Assembly: GCA_002449395.1 (NCBI GenBank)
Contig: DKDP01000003.1
Span: 144,481 to 208,480, forward strand
Direction: 5' to 3'
DNA: 64,000 nucleotides
DNA from: Ruminococcaceae bacterium UBA6845
GTDB taxonomy: Bacteria > Bacillota > Clostridia > Oscillospirales > Acutalibacteraceae
In this document: in pieces, positions 63,224 to 64,000 of the stretch
How positions within the stretch are numbered: position 1 is the stretch's first letter
Layout of the letters: the number at the start of each line of letters is the position of its first letter
Program-made: the position numbers and the translations under genes
The notes under the pieces: model-generated
Seen by the model: only the letters and a program-made list of their open reading frames with translations
The model's database searches: none
What the model was told of the DNA's origin: nothing

Positions 63224-64000
63224 TTATGCCTGAACCTTGTGGAAAATCTTCTTGCCCTTTTTAACGATTATTGCGTTTGCCTTGAGGTCATCCGGAGTGA
63301 ATGAAAGTCCGATATCGGATACCTTCTTGTCGTCAACAGAAACGCCGCCCTGCTGAACAAGACGTCTGCCCTCACCACGGGATTTTGTGATATTTGTCTT
63401 GAGAAGAATGTCAAGGATATCAATCTTGCCGTCGTTGAAATCGGCATCGGAAAGAGTGGTTGTCGGCATATTCTCGAGGTTTGCTCCGCCGCCGAAGAGT
63501 GCCTTTGAAGCCTCTCTTGCCTTGGTTGCCTCTTCCTCGCCGTGAACGAGTTTTGTAAGTTCGAATGCAAGGATATCCTTTGCCTCGTTGAGCTGAGCGC
63601 CCTCCCAGTGATCCATCTCGTCAATCTGCTCAAGAGGGAGGAATGTAAGCATACGGATACACTTGAGAACATCCTGATCGCCGACGTTGCGCCAGTACTG
63701 ATAAAACTCATAGGGGCTTGTCTTTTCGGGATCGAGCCAAACAGCGCCGGAAGCGGTCTTGCCCATCTTCTTGCCCTCGGAGTTCATAAGCAGGGTGATT
63801 GTCATTGCATAAGCGTCCTTGCCGAGCTTCTTTCTGATAAGCTCCGTACCGCCGAGCATATTTGACCACTGATCGTCGCCGCCGAACTGCATATTACAGC
63901 CGTACTCCTTGAAAAGATGATAGAAGTCGTAGCTCTGCATAATCATATAGTTGAACTCAAGGAAGCTGAGACCCTTTTCCATTCTCTGCTTGTAGCACTC
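63224..64000 (-). CDS. tyrS: Tyrosyl-tRNA synthetase, C-terminal part (partial)
   Basis: The frame is open to the right edge, so the N-terminus with the HIGH motif lies outside the window. About 259 residues are visible: QFGGDDQWSN (tyrosine/ATP site), KMGKTASG (the KMSKS loop, with Gly as in many bacterial TyrRS), an alpha-helical anticodon domain, and a C-terminal S4-like domain (SRGEGRRLVQQGGVSV). It charges tRNA-Tyr in the cytosol. Confidence 0.96.
   Translation of the reverse strand, partial: ECYKQRMEKGLSFLEFNYMIMQSYDFYHLFKEYGCNMQFGGDDQWSNMLGGTELIRKKLGKDAYAMTITLLMNSEGKKMGKTASGAVWLDPEKTSPYEFYQYWRNVGDQDVLKCIRMLTFLPLEQIDEMDHWEGAQLNEAKDILAFELTKLVHGEEEATKAREASKALFGGGANLENMPTTTLSDADFNDGKIDILDILLKTNITKSRGEGRRLVQQGGVSVDDKKVSDIGLSFTPDDLKANAIIVKKGKKIFHKVQA

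Overview
The window looks like chromosome from an anaerobic, spore-forming Firmicute of the Clostridia, most likely an Oscillospiraceae/Ruminococcaceae-type gut organism. This rests on the HydE [FeFe]-hydrogenase maturase, a SpoIIQ-like M23 protein, CIRCE-controlled groESL, L-box and yybP-ykoY riboswitches, a Firmicute-type LexA box at recA, the Ddh branch of lysine synthesis and a TnpW/serine-recombinase element. Species was not determined. GC is moderate in the backbone and visibly lower in the HindIII-like restriction-modification pair.

Layout: 1-6.1 kb is backbone (YczE-like membrane protein end, lipoprotein, SDR reductase, zinc-ribbon membrane protein, Mn2+-riboswitch-controlled P-type ATPase). 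About 6.15-19.84 kb is proposed to be one integrated element of roughly 13.7 kb. Its left part is a defence-like island in two leftward operons: a 77-aa protein, a GHKL-type ATPase and three unrecognised proteins; and an XRE regulator, a Vsr nuclease and a C5-cytosine methyltransferase. Its right part is a satellite-like core on the + strand: primase-helicase, four small proteins, one HK97-fold major capsid protein with no other virion genes, TnpW, and a large serine recombinase ending about 60 bp from the proposed right end. Related 16-bp sequences lie in inverted orientation near both proposed ends.

19.86-25.4 kb is a leftward housekeeping run recA-recX-rimO-pgsA-class II aldolase-PLC-like protein, with a LexA box at the recA promoter. 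Between recA and a LysR gene lies a compact type I toxin-antitoxin-like locus (32-aa membrane peptide plus a convergent antisense RNA). 25.9-42.8 kb carries LysR/phosphodiesterase, a BMP lipoprotein, an ABC exporter with a very large coiled-coil FtsX permease, groESL, initiator tRNA, hydE-tcdA, rarA, a CorC/HlyC protein and rplM-rpsI. A HindIII-type R-M system follows (43.0-44.8 kb), then an M23 protein, an AbrB-ABC operon, and the L-box-controlled dapA-dapB-ddh-lysA operon, which covers lysine synthesis from aspartate semialdehyde by the dehydrogenase route.

51.8-64 kb has an XRE gene behind three 48-bp-spaced operators, a secreted LCAT-like hydrolase, an HD protein, a small phage-tail-derived cassette with its own sigma-4/XRE-like regulator, uxaC, a zinc-ribbon MscL, a coiled-coil protein, birA, two unknown proteins and the 3' part of tyrS. 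The parts that look least described are the GHKL operon, the capsid-only satellite core and the tail cassette. No CRISPR array or rRNA was seen.
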